Source of the DNA: Stereum hirsutum FP-91666 SS1
Lineage: Eukaryota > Basidiomycota > Agaricomycetes > Russulales > Stereaceae
Assembly: GCF_000264905.1 (NCBI RefSeq)
Contig: NW_006763132.1
Location: 2,598,663-2,662,662, forward strand
Length of the DNA stretch: 64,000 bases
Direction of reading: 5' to 3'
In this document: positions 52,822 to 61,900 of the stretch, piece after piece
Layout: the number at the start of each line of letters is the position of its first letter
Numbering within the stretch: position 1 is the stretch's first letter
Position numbers and translations under genes: made by a program
The notes under the pieces: generated by a model
Databases searched by the model: none
Seen by the model: only the letters and a program-made list of their open reading frames with translations
Told to the model about the DNA's origin: nothing

Positions 52822-52836
52822 GATCACACTTATTTC
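52822..52836 (+). repeat. Target-site duplication, right copy
   Basis: Second copy of the 15-base word found at 52329-52343, directly after the poly(A) tail. Confidence 0.85.
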
Positions 52837-52941
52837 AATTTGACCGAATAATGTGGCGTACACGCTTTCGCACAGTGTGGCCCCTTGTTCGGGACCTTGC
52901 ATGAAACAGGCCTTGTTATCAACTAAGAAAAAGCCAGCAAC

Positions 52942-54067
52942 ATGCCAGCAGTTACCCCTATAACAGAGGTTCCATCGTATATCTCCCCCGAAGAGCATCG
53001 GACACTCACGGCCTCCACTCCGGCCTCTTTCACCTCCATCCCTCCCGTTCTTCGCCACACAGAAACCAATGTCCGTGTCACCTTTGACCCTCCACTTAAC
53101 CCCACAATTTTTGGACCGGATGATGCCAGAGAGGGAACACTATATGTTATTGAGAGGTGTGCTTGACTATCAGCGCGATGGCGCTCTTTTTGTACATATT
53201 GTTCAGAATTCGAACGGCGACGCTAATATCCTTCATCATATCCACAGCGCACTGGTCTTCATGTCAACAACAGGAAAAGGGTTCCAAATCACATATCCAT
53301 CCATCACGCTCCACGCCATCTTGCGTTCAGGAGAAGGACCAGCTTCAATATACTGTCAACTTGACGAAACGGACTATAGCCAAACCCCAATGACGATAGC
53401 CGCAAACGGTGCAGGGGAAGGCGAGGAGGAAGTGACAGAGATGCAGGAGATGCGCGAGCTACACATTATCAGCTCAAAACCAGAGAACCGTGCGTGATAG
53501 CGGTTTTTTCTGTTAGCACCACACCAACTCACCGTTCCTCTCTACTCATTTCGCCATCATCTCTGACACGCTTCCTTCCTTCCTTAATAGTCGAACCTAT
53601 CTTCGAGTCTCTTTCATACTGCGCCTCGTTACATCCAGACCCCAACATGTCAGAGGACGAAGACGATTTCGGGATGGGCGACGAGGCGTTCGTCGACACG
53701 GCCGGGTTCGAGACATTCAACGGGACAGATGGAGAGGAGTTGAGCGAAGTGGGCAGGGTGCGCAGCGATTTCGTCAACAATAATCGTTTTGCACCGTACT
53801 AGACATGTCTTGATCCTTCTGCTTCTTTCCTTGGCTACATCGTCCATGTGGATGCTTTTGTAGGCGGCGCTAGAGCATCTTGAATCTATCATCTACGACC
53901 CGCACGAGCTGCTACAAGAGGAAGGCGAGAATGGCACAGGAGATGAAGTCGAAGCATCAGATATCGCGAACGTGAATGGAAACGCCACAGTCAATGGGAC
54001 GTCCCATACGGTTGAGGAGGGTCAGTTCTCGGACCCGGAGGAACGCAACGCAACTGAACGGCCGTAA
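52942..54067 (+). CDS. pICln / methylosome subunit (ICln PH-like domain)
   Basis: Member of the ICln family (Lot5 in yeast is related): a chaperone that holds Sm proteins for arginine methylation and snRNP assembly. Motifs: LRHTETNVRVTFDPP, REGTLYVIE, then across an intron (about 53158-53246) SALVFMSTTGKGFQITYPSI and TLHAILRSGEGPASIYCQLD, the PH-like core with the typical GFQIxYPSIxLHAI. After ELHIISSKPEN another intron joins to LEPIFESLSYCASLHPDPN, followed by the acidic MSEDEDDFGMGDEAF. A last intron (about 53758-53863) joins VGR to AALEHLESIIYDP. Acidic tail and stop at 54065. About 270 residues, near the usual size. It starts 105 bases after the LINE target duplication, so the insertion lies in its promoter. 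Confidence 0.88.
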
Positions 54068-54399
54068 AAGCATATTGAATATCCTTCTAGAGGTTGGGCC
54101 TGGTGGTGGTCTTTATTATTTCTCCGAGGTCTGGGTTGCCTGCTCTGATATCTTGTACTTGTCGTAGTCTTGTACAATTGTTGTTGTACACGAAAAAGAT
54201 AAGCAAGGCTTTGAACAAGCAAGGCTCGAAAAAAGTCTAGAGTTGATGGTGACCAGACCATAATACAGTAGGCAAGTGAGCGCACATGATACCGAGGTAT
54301 TATACATTTCAAACACTCATACTCAAAGACAGCACCCAGTCCACGACCTCTCCTGCAACATACATTCCACATCTACTACATCGTTGCGCTCAGCCGGTC
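54068..54399. other. Short convergent intergenic stretch
   Basis: Between the stops of pICln and the CCCH gene. AT-richer, no gene seen. Confidence 0.5.
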
Positions 54400-56582
54400 C
54401 TAGGATACGCCCCATTGCTCTCCGAGTCCTGGCTCCGTCTTCTTCGTGTCACCCCTCACAACAGTTACAGTCATCCTTCGCGCACAACTTTTCTTCCTCC
54501 CCATTATCTCATCAGCGCGGCGTGTTTGGTAAGGGTAGTTGCTCGTATTGTTGTCGTCCACGTTAGCTGGGGTGAGGGAGCTAGGTGTGACGTGCAAGGT
54601 TTCATGCCCCAACGCCGGTAGAGAAGACCTAGAAGTCTCGAGTATGGAAGGTGTCGTGAAGGTACGTGGCTCCTGCTGTGGACAAATCGGTGCGGCAGGT
54701 ATGGCGCCTTCTGGCAGCATCAAGATACGCTCGTTAGAACTATTGCACACTGGATAGTACACGGTACCATTCGGGTGCATCATCCCGGCTGTCGCGGAGT
54801 CCTGGACCTGGTGAGCGGGCGAAGCTAGAGGGAACGATACTTCTGGAATAAAAATGGACTCTGGATGTGTGAATGGGCACTTCGTTCGAGTCTGGCACGA
54901 CACACCATATCGGCAAGGGGTATACTTGACGTCTGTAAGAAAGAAGAACAACGAGGGCTCAATATTGACACAAATCATAACTGCATAGAAAGATAACATA
55001 CATGAGCTCTTGTCATTGGGATGAACGAACCGGCAAGATGGTACTTCGCACTTCCCGTTGGTCACGTACGCCCAACAATGTGCCTTACCCTTCTTTGTTC
55101 TCCCATTACTAGAATGGAGAGACATCGGCGTATACGAAGACGAGCTTGGGTGAGAGGGTGCCGCGTTCCCGTACTGACGCCATTCAACGGTGCTGACTCT
55201 GCTATTCGCTGCCTTTGCATCCTCTGCTATGCTAGTCAGCAAGTCAAGGTCGTGTATGCTAAAGGGGAAATATTTAGTCTCTATTACTTGGGAAGGGGCG
55301 TCAATGTCATCCGACGTACAAGTTGCAATTATCTCTCAAAGGACAATACAGGCCCTTTGACCTTGCCCAGTGTTTACACATTACAGTCTTATACGACAGA
55401 GGGCGAGAACCAAGCGCCGTAGATGAGGTCCCCGGAACCTTGTCGCCGGCGGCGTGAATGTCGGTATCAGTTACGCCCAGTGGTGGAGCATGAGGAGTTC
55501 GATATACCAAGGCGTGCAAGAAGCCAATCGTGGTGCCGTTTGCGAGGTGGGCCGTTGGACTGCGAGACTTCTGGGCCGAAGGACGTTGAGAGGCAGAAGG
55601 CAAAGTAAAGCAGGTAGAATGGGGTGACAAGTTCGGTGGAATCGAAAAAGAGACAGTCCGCTGAGCTCTAGACTTGTCTTTGCCTTGCACTTTGGGGTCC
55701 ATAGACGTAGTCGACGAATCGCCCCCAGCTGCCTCGGCATTCGACGCCGCAAGATGCTGACCTCCGTCACTGTTTAGTGGTGTCTTGTCAGGAGTCCAAG
55801 GATTAGTCCACTCGATATTTTCAGGCAATGGAGTCAGCGTCATCGGATTCCAGACCCTTGAAGCCTCTGCACTCTTCCACTCTTCGAGCTTCGCGAGCGT
55901 GGCATAGGACATGCACTCGTAGAGCACGACGGGCAAACCTCTATTTAGAGCCCGTTAATGTGGAATCTAAACCTTGGTCGAAATATCATATAGGGATGCC
56001 AATTTAGCGCTCTCTAAAGCAAAACTTTAGCGAGCTCTATAGTGAATTCCATTGATTATTCTCTGGATTGCCTTTAGAGGATGCTAAAGAGGTTCGGGGT
56101 TGCCACATAAGGCAAGCCCGAGGTGCTCGACAGCCTTTAGCGTCCTCCAAAGTCAATCTTCAGCGTTTGTACGGCATTTCTACAGAAAATGCATAGGCCT
56201 GCCTTTAGAGGTCTCTAAAGTTTCTCTTTAGTACTCCCCAAAGGGGAGTCCACATATAATATATGGAAATTACTTTAGAAACACCTTTAGAGCACTCTAA
56301 ATAGTGGTTCCCCGGCCGTGGAGTCTGTACCACAGCCAGTCTGAGGCCACTGAACCTGTGTAGTCCCTGGTCGCCGAAGGATTATGATTTTCGTAGTACC
56401 ATTCCGGGAATGAAATATGTTGAAGGGGACAGTTTGAAGAGCAGAGATTTCTATCGATGTAAGGACAGAGCGATGGTGAATCTAGCGGAATAAATTGCAG
56501 TGGTTGGTCAGTCAGGACTGTCGATGACAGTAGCAGGCAGAAACGCACCAAGATAATCAGGCCCCAGTGATTCGTTGTTCAT
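54400..56582 (-). CDS. Four-finger CCCH zinc finger protein, exon split by a MITE-like insert
   Basis: Likely RNA-binding. From the ATG at 56582: MNNESLGPDYL, a short intron, then finger 1, CPYIDRNLCSSNCPLQH (C-x7-C-x3-C-x3-H). The exon continues to RDYTGSVASDWLWYRLHGRG and meets a stop inside the inserted element (55944-56301). The same frame resumes after it: LPVVLYECMSYATLAKLEEW. Later come AQRTVSFSIPPNLSPHS, finger 2, CKHWARSKGLYCPLRDNCNFIH (across an intron with a gtacgt donor), finger 3, CWAYVTNGKCEVPSCRFVH, and finger 4, CRYGVSCQTRTKCPFTH. The tail is unstructured and stops at 54400. If the insert is not spliced out, an internal ATG at 55912 could still give fingers 2 to 4. I know no named homologue. 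Confidence 0.65.
55944..56301. mobile_element. MITE-like element rich in CTTTAG palindromes, with TA target duplication
   Basis: The 358-bp insert has 7-bp terminal inverted repeats, TTTAGAG and CTCTAAA, each flanked by TA (55942-55943 and 56302-56303). Inside it, near-palindromes of the form CTTTAGNGN...CTAAAG, about 18 bp each, recur at 56003-56019, 56025-56042, 56072-56089, 56135-56152, 56203-56220, 56226-56243 and 56285-56304. It has no coding capacity. A TA duplication is typical of Tc1/mariner (Stowaway-type) elements. The target itself is near-palindromic (AACC-W-CTAG-W-GGTT), which extends the apparent inverted repeat. Confidence 0.68.
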
Positions 56583-57355
56583 GTTGATCGAGGCGCGGAA
56601 AAGTGCTACAAGAGAGTCGATGGTACGGCGGTTGGGAGGCCGAATTGATGCGTAAGTCCGAGTTGTTCGGCCAACTTACATGAACAGTGTGTTCTCAGAG
56701 AGTGAGAGGTGGAGGGTGCGTCGGAGTGAAACCTCTTTAGGAGCTATATATACTCGGCACGAGCAAAGAAGACAAAGGGTGCCGGACACGGTGGCATACT
56801 GTCCATAGCAACCACAATGAAGACGCCAAATCCGTGTCTGCGCTTTCGGTGCCGACAGACCGGTCTCAGCCGAGAATTGCCCTCGCTGTTTGAGCAGAGA
56901 CTGGATGAAAAGATCGCACCTAATCCAAAAACCAGTCTATCCAAACAGATTATCATCATCGAAACCCATATAGAGTACACGGTCGGTGGATGGTCGTGGC
57001 GGGTAGTGGTCAGTCCAAGGATAAGTAATTGGGAGAGAAAGGAAATGCCCGGCCCGAGTTCGACTAAGTATTGGCGCCCATTGGTTCGGCGCCGTGGCAC
57101 CAGGCTTGGATGTGGCGCACTCGGGCTAGTGAGACGGAAGATATGAGATTCAGGCAGGACCGGGGCGAACGAAATTAAGCAAAGCAGTATCGAAAAACTA
57201 TTGTACAACATATGATGGTAGATAAATCTGAATCATCGGGCAGAGTCTAAGCAGAAAGGAACATGAGCAGGTGAGCAGATACCGTAAATGCATGATAAAC
57301 GCGATCGAGAGGTCAAGAAAGAACGTGAAGTACTACTAGTATCCGATTCTAACCC
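56583..57355 (-). promoter_or_regulatory. Promoter region of the CCCH gene; start of duplicated block
   Basis: TATATATA at 56745-56752 lies about 165 bases upstream of the CCCH start on the minus strand and is a fair TATA box. From about 57077 to 57355 the sequence is the 3' flank of paralogue A and matches 61611-61900 with many substitutions. Confidence 0.5.
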
Positions 57356-58740
57356 CTACCCATTCGTCGTGGGCGCAACAATCGCAAGCTCAACTTGCCA
57401 ACCTCCCTGTGTCACTTGATAGAAGCTCAGTAGGTAGAGGCTTTCTAGCGCAGTATCACCTGGGTCTGGTATCGCCGATGTTGCTGCCGAGACAACGTCC
57501 CGTTTAGCACTCTGAAAACAGGTTTAGAAGCAATCGATGATGCATGCCCCAATGGAGTGAGTTGGACATACAGCTGTGAACCTCTTGAGCGCTCGTGCGA
57601 GACGTATAACTAGTTCTCCTTGAGTGATAGGAGTCGCGGAATCCTTCCAACTTTTGGTACGAACTAAGGTGGTCCACGGTGTATGATCAGGCCACTGCGG
57701 GTGGAGAGATGAGCATGAGCGAAACTCAAGAGATGTCGAAAATAGCCCACCAAGACATGTAGCGTGATATTCGTGCCGTGAGATTGCAAGACAGGTTCGT
57801 TGACGCCGTGAAGACAAGCACGCGGGGCGCCATCAAGTATTTGGGCAACACTCAAATAGCCTCCCTCCTTGCCCAGCCTACAACTAAAATCAACACAGTC
57901 AAGGCTGGATTCGTCCATACTACCGTAGCGCGTTTTCCCTGACTTCGATGGAGGGAAATAGCGACCTTGTGGGACGATATAGAGGGACGACCGTGTGATG
58001 GTTTCGGAGGAGTCGATGAGGAAAGGAGTGGAGGCGTTCTTGTCAAATGTAGATGCGCTTTGTATGCTGTCCACGCCAAAAACAGTGGCGTGGCGAAGTG
58101 ACAATGAGAACGGACGGGCAGCAAGAGTTGGCGCAATAACGGCCGGGATAATATTATGAACGTGGACATGTCGTGAACTGAGTGGCGCTAAGGTTAGAGG
58201 AATAATGAGACTAAATCTCAGAGAGGCTTCGGCGTATGGCGAGGTTACCGGCGCATGGGGATGTGTCGGTATCCGTTTGAGAGCAATCGTAGACTTGGAC
58301 CGAAGTAGAGGGGTGGATTGAAGTCCATGGCCTGGGTTGTGGCAGCCGTCAGGGGGGTACGGCATCACTACTAGCTGAGGCGAGTCGAGAGAATCGAAAG
58401 AAACTGTTCGCTGAGTCCGAGGAATAGCGGGAGTAAAAGTAAGATTCCAGTCACAACGTCAAGATGCGGAGCTTAGGCCCTGAGAAATCATGGTGATAGC
58501 ATACGGCGGTTGAGATGCATTGTGTGTACTCATGAGATGCAGTCATCGACTTGGGCAGGAGGGCAGAGTACGTACTTTTTGGACTTTGTACTGTAAATCA
58601 ATAAATTCCTGCTCAGGGTGAGATGAATCAGAGTCCGAGAAGCAGTCAAAATTAGAGTAGCATTCGATCTTGTGCAAGTGGCTCGTGGTGGAGGTCGGTT
58701 GGTAAAGGAATGGGCCATGTTAGAGTCGTGTTTTATACGA
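57077..58740. repeat. Segmental duplication, copy 1
   Basis: Matches 61611-63308 in the same orientation through 3' flank, whole gene and 5' flank. Shared words include CATTGGT(T/A)CGGCG(C)(C/T)GTGGCACCAGGC at the left end and GAATGGGCCATGTTAGAG at the right end. Non-coding parts have diverged clearly, so the event is not recent. Confidence 0.75.
57356..58546 (-). CDS. Unknown agaric family protein, paralogue A
   Basis: I recognise the family layout (expanded in agarics) but no function. Proposed start at 58546 gives MTASHEYTQCISTA; an intron (58411-58504) joins it to RTVSFDSLDSPQLVVMPYPP. A long Pro/Ser/His-rich middle is followed by the conserved part: SLYIVPQGRYFPPSKSGKTR, LDCVDFSCRLGKEGG, HGTNITLHVL, then an intron to WPDHTPWTTLVRTKSWKD, PITQGELVIRLARALKRFTA, another intron, and SLYLLSFYQVTQGGWQVELA. 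It stops at 57356. The RTVSF motif also occurs in the CCCH gene next door (AQRTVSFS), a hint that the two are related. The C-terminal half is firm; the start is a proposal. Confidence 0.62.
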
Positions 58741-59403
58741 CGATACGGCACGCGCATTGGGACGATATGGCATGGAATGTGCGTTCTCTGAAACCGGGCG
58801 TGAGAGTGAGAGCCCAGAGGTAACACATTGGAGCTTTCTGAGAGTAGTAAAAGGATGGCCGCTGTGAAGGATTTGGGCAGGGCGTTGGCCGCGTCCGAGC
58901 TCGGGGGAAAGCGAATTTACCGAATTTCCGGAGCGATGGGAAACAAGAGGTGAGCGGAATTGGAATCCGGCACACAGCTCGGACATTCGGCTACTGAGTT
59001 CTCACGAGGGGGGTTGTCGTAACATGCCTTCTGAATTACCATTTTGGGCTGCATGGCCGATCCGAGAGCGCCATTGTGGCCCACACCGTTCTGTGGTATA
59101 TTCGCTACTTCACGCAGAAGTATCCGTAGAGAACTTCACTTTTGGTATCCTGCATCAAAAGGCGCTCGCTCCGAGTAGTGAAATGAGCTGAAATGCTCAT
59201 CAACGGCTCTCCAGACTCACAAACACCACAGTGCCACTCAGCTTCATGCGCGTCTACTCCGCCGCTCGCATTGCTCGAAGCTGCCTTTTAGGGCAACGTT
59301 ACGACAACCTCCCCCCCGTGGGAATCAAATAGCCGAGGACCTTCCCATGTCTGGCATTGCAATTCCGCCCACCTCTTGATGGGAAAGGTACCGTAACGGA
59401 ATC
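58741..59403. other. Spacer after duplication copy 1
   Basis: No gene is supported between paralogue A's 5' flank and the 176-bp-period repeat. Confidence 0.45.
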
Positions 59404-59515
59404 GGGTCGAGATTGATCCCAACATCACGCATCTCCTCAACTTGAATGTTACAAGGAATTTCCACGGCCGACTTCTATCATTCATATCATACAATCGTCT
59501 CTCAACGTTGATGTT
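59404..59515 (+). repeat. Direct repeat, first copy (unit period 176 bp)
   Basis: About 110 bases beginning GGGTCGAGATTGATCCCAAC and ending CTCAACGTTGATG, repeated nearly identically from 59580. One frame is open in both copies (VEIDPNI-HLLNLNVTRNFHG). Confidence 0.85.
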
Positions 59516-59527
59516 CGGTTGATATAG

Positions 59528-60132
59528 ATGTGTCGTACAGGTATGCCAATGCGGCAAATATGGCATACAACATGGAATTGGGTCGAGATTGATCCCAACA
59601 TCCCGCATCTCCTCAACTTGAATGTTACAAGGAATTTCCACGGCCGACTTCTATCCTTCATATCATACAGCCATCTCTCAACGTTGATGCAGATGTGTCG
59701 TCGAACAGGTACGTCAATGTCTCAATGCGGTGTCTGTGAGTCATGCGCTGCGTACCATACGATACCTTCGGTGTTCCATTTACCTGAACAGTCCCACTCG
59801 ATACAAGACCGGAGTACGTGCAAGTACATAGTATAAATCACTACTCAAATCATAGTCCATTGTATTATCACCGGCCCCAACTTCTGCTTCAAGCTCAGTC
59901 TCAGGCCGGAAACCCTGAGTCTACCATCTATCTCGTCTATCCTCCACTTGAATCATCGCTTGATCGACCCCCGTCGCAGCTTGTCCGCTCTGTTGATCTG
60001 ACATTCTCAGTGACCAACCTGCCTGTAGAAACCTTCCACGCTTACCTTGGTCCTTACTTAGTTCCTGCGACCACGCTTAGTGTCACTGCCGACATCATCT
60101 ACGCCGATATTCGAATCACCGACAATGGCTAA
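59528..60132 (+). CDS. Small hypothetical protein using the repeat as its first exon
   Basis: Proposed from an ATG at 59528 (MCRTGMPMRQIWHTTWN) through the second repeat copy (VEIDPNIPHLLNLNVTRNFH), with a splice from 59708 to 59792 that keeps frame (RRT-VPLDTRPEYVQV). Exon 2 continues LLLQAQSQAGNPESTIYLVY, SVDLTFSVTNLPVETFHAYL and ADIIYADIRITDNG, stopping at 60130. No known domain. It may instead be the front of the next gene, if an intron removes the stop; I saw no good donor. Confidence 0.35.
59580..59690 (+). repeat. Direct repeat, second copy
   Basis: Second copy of the unit at 59404-59515. Only a handful of bases differ. Downstream similarity continues weakly (AGATGTGTCGT...ACAGGTA), showing that the duplicated unit is about 176 bp. 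Confidence 0.85.
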
Positions 60133-60296
60133 ACAATGCGGGCTAAGTGCGTTTCCGAGGAGCCACTGTGGTCCTGGCTATTTGCTAATGCCCTCTCACA
60201 GACTGTGATGGTCTCTGTGAGAACTGTATTCAACATACTTGCAACCTTTTGGGATCCATGAGGTCTGTTCCGTCTTTTTTTTGATATGATGCTCTT

Positions 60297-61172
60297 ATGA
60301 CTCGACAACTCACGGCGTACTCTTCCACGTTTCACAGCCCCAGCCTTCCAAGTCACGGCCAGGACCACAGCCGTAGCGAGCCCCTTGACGTGCAGATGCT
60401 CTCCACTGTTGTAAGTTACATTGATTTTCATGTCTTGCACAATCTGATTTCTCGACGATCAGTTCGAGGATCCTGTCAACAGTGGGCTCGGTGCGCACAC
60501 TGAAAATCACCTGGATGCGCTCCCCGACTCTTATTTTGCTCCGGAGTCTGGTATCGCCCAAGATATGCAGGTTTCAAATGGGTCGAATGCCACTTGTGGT
60601 GCCACAGTGCGTGCAAAGCACCCGTTTGTTTTCCATGCCCTATCCTCACTGTGCTCCCATAGTCGCAGGATCCGAGGGAAGAGGACACTTTTATGCCGCC
60701 CGTCACAACGTCCTTCGACGGCTTCCAGCTTGACGCGACCTCGAACTTCCAGACCGCGCATTGGAATGACAACACAATATATCCTATATACGCCCCCCAC
60801 CAGCAACCCGTCCTCGAACAAGGCTCTTACACTCCCTCGAACGTTCAGCACCCGCACTGCATACAGTCCCCCTCTTTCTCCTCTACCTGGGACAACCTGA
60901 TCGGCTCTCCTCAGCCCGCTTCTCACCAGACGGATGTTAGCGATAACTCTACTAGTAATCCTTACGCCGAGCAGTACCTGCTGGATATCGAGCAGCGGGG
61001 ATGCGACGCACTGTCCATCCATGTTCGGATCCCTCCCTCTATTCCCAGTGCTATGTACTTCGATAACCACCTCATGGCCGAGTTATCGCAGGAGGCTGAT
61101 GGTACACTGAACGTTCGTGTTCATTTACCGCCGGGCTATGCGAACATAAGTAGTACCTTCGTTCACGCTTGA
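60297..61172 (+). CDS. Hypothetical protein, Asn/Ser/Pro/Gln-rich
   Basis: Three exons: 60297-60410, 60463-60606 and 60669-61172, all with gt/ag borders and matching phases. It starts MTRQLTAYSSTFHSPSLPSH, goes on FEDPVNSGLGAHTENHLDAL, then TTSFDGFQLDATSNFQTAHW and YPIYAPHQQPVLEQGSY. The C-terminal 70 residues look folded: YAEQYLLDIEQRGCDALSIH, VRIPPSIPSAMYFDNHLMAE and LNVRVHLPPGYANI. No signal peptide or membrane segment. I recognise no family. The upstream small gene ends 165 bases earlier and may be part of the same transcript. Confidence 0.6.
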
Positions 61173-61900
61173 CTTCGAAGCTCGTTCTCAAAGGCTCTCG
61201 GAGAGCCTATTGCCCCGTCAATTCCACTCTCCAATATCGTTGCTTGTTCTGCTATCGTTTTGAAATTCCTTTTACTCTTCTTTTTGCTTCGTCTGTTTGC
61301 TCTTTATTGTCACGAGCCATCTACTCATCAATTCGCTCTGTTATCGTTTCATTCTTCCCTTCGTGTTTTGCTCCAGCTGTACTATATTCGCCGTCTGTGG
61401 TCTGGTTGTAGTTTTCCTGTATGTCGGGTGGTCTATCGATGTCCGTTTATGTATCAGTCCTCACCGCCTGCATGGTCGTAATTGATATGAAGTCTGTTTT
61501 GTTTATTCACAATGCGTTGAAAAGCACTTGAAAGATAATCGAGCTCAAGTGGTGTGGCGATTGAGAGATTGGCGCCGTGGCTTCGTCAGTCGTCGGAATC
61601 AAGTGGGGATACCCATTGGTACGGCGCTGTGGCACCAGGCATCGATGTGACAAACTCTGGCTAGTGTGACAAAACAGCATAATATTTAGGCAGGACCGGG
61701 ACGAACGAAACTACTGTCTTAGCAAAGCAGGAGCAAGCAATTATTGTACAATGTATAATGACAGAAAAATCGGAATCATTGGGCAGAGTCAGAGGTGAGC
61801 AGATGCCGTGTACGTATGATATATGTACGCGATCTAGAGGTCAAGAAGGACGCGAATTAATTTATTCAACCCACATCACTGCATCTATCTTCGTGTAGAC
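61173..61900. other. Intergenic, includes left part of duplication copy 2
   Basis: T- and CT-rich 3' flank of the hypothetical gene to about 61600, then the sequence that matches 57077-57355. No gene. Confidence 0.45.
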
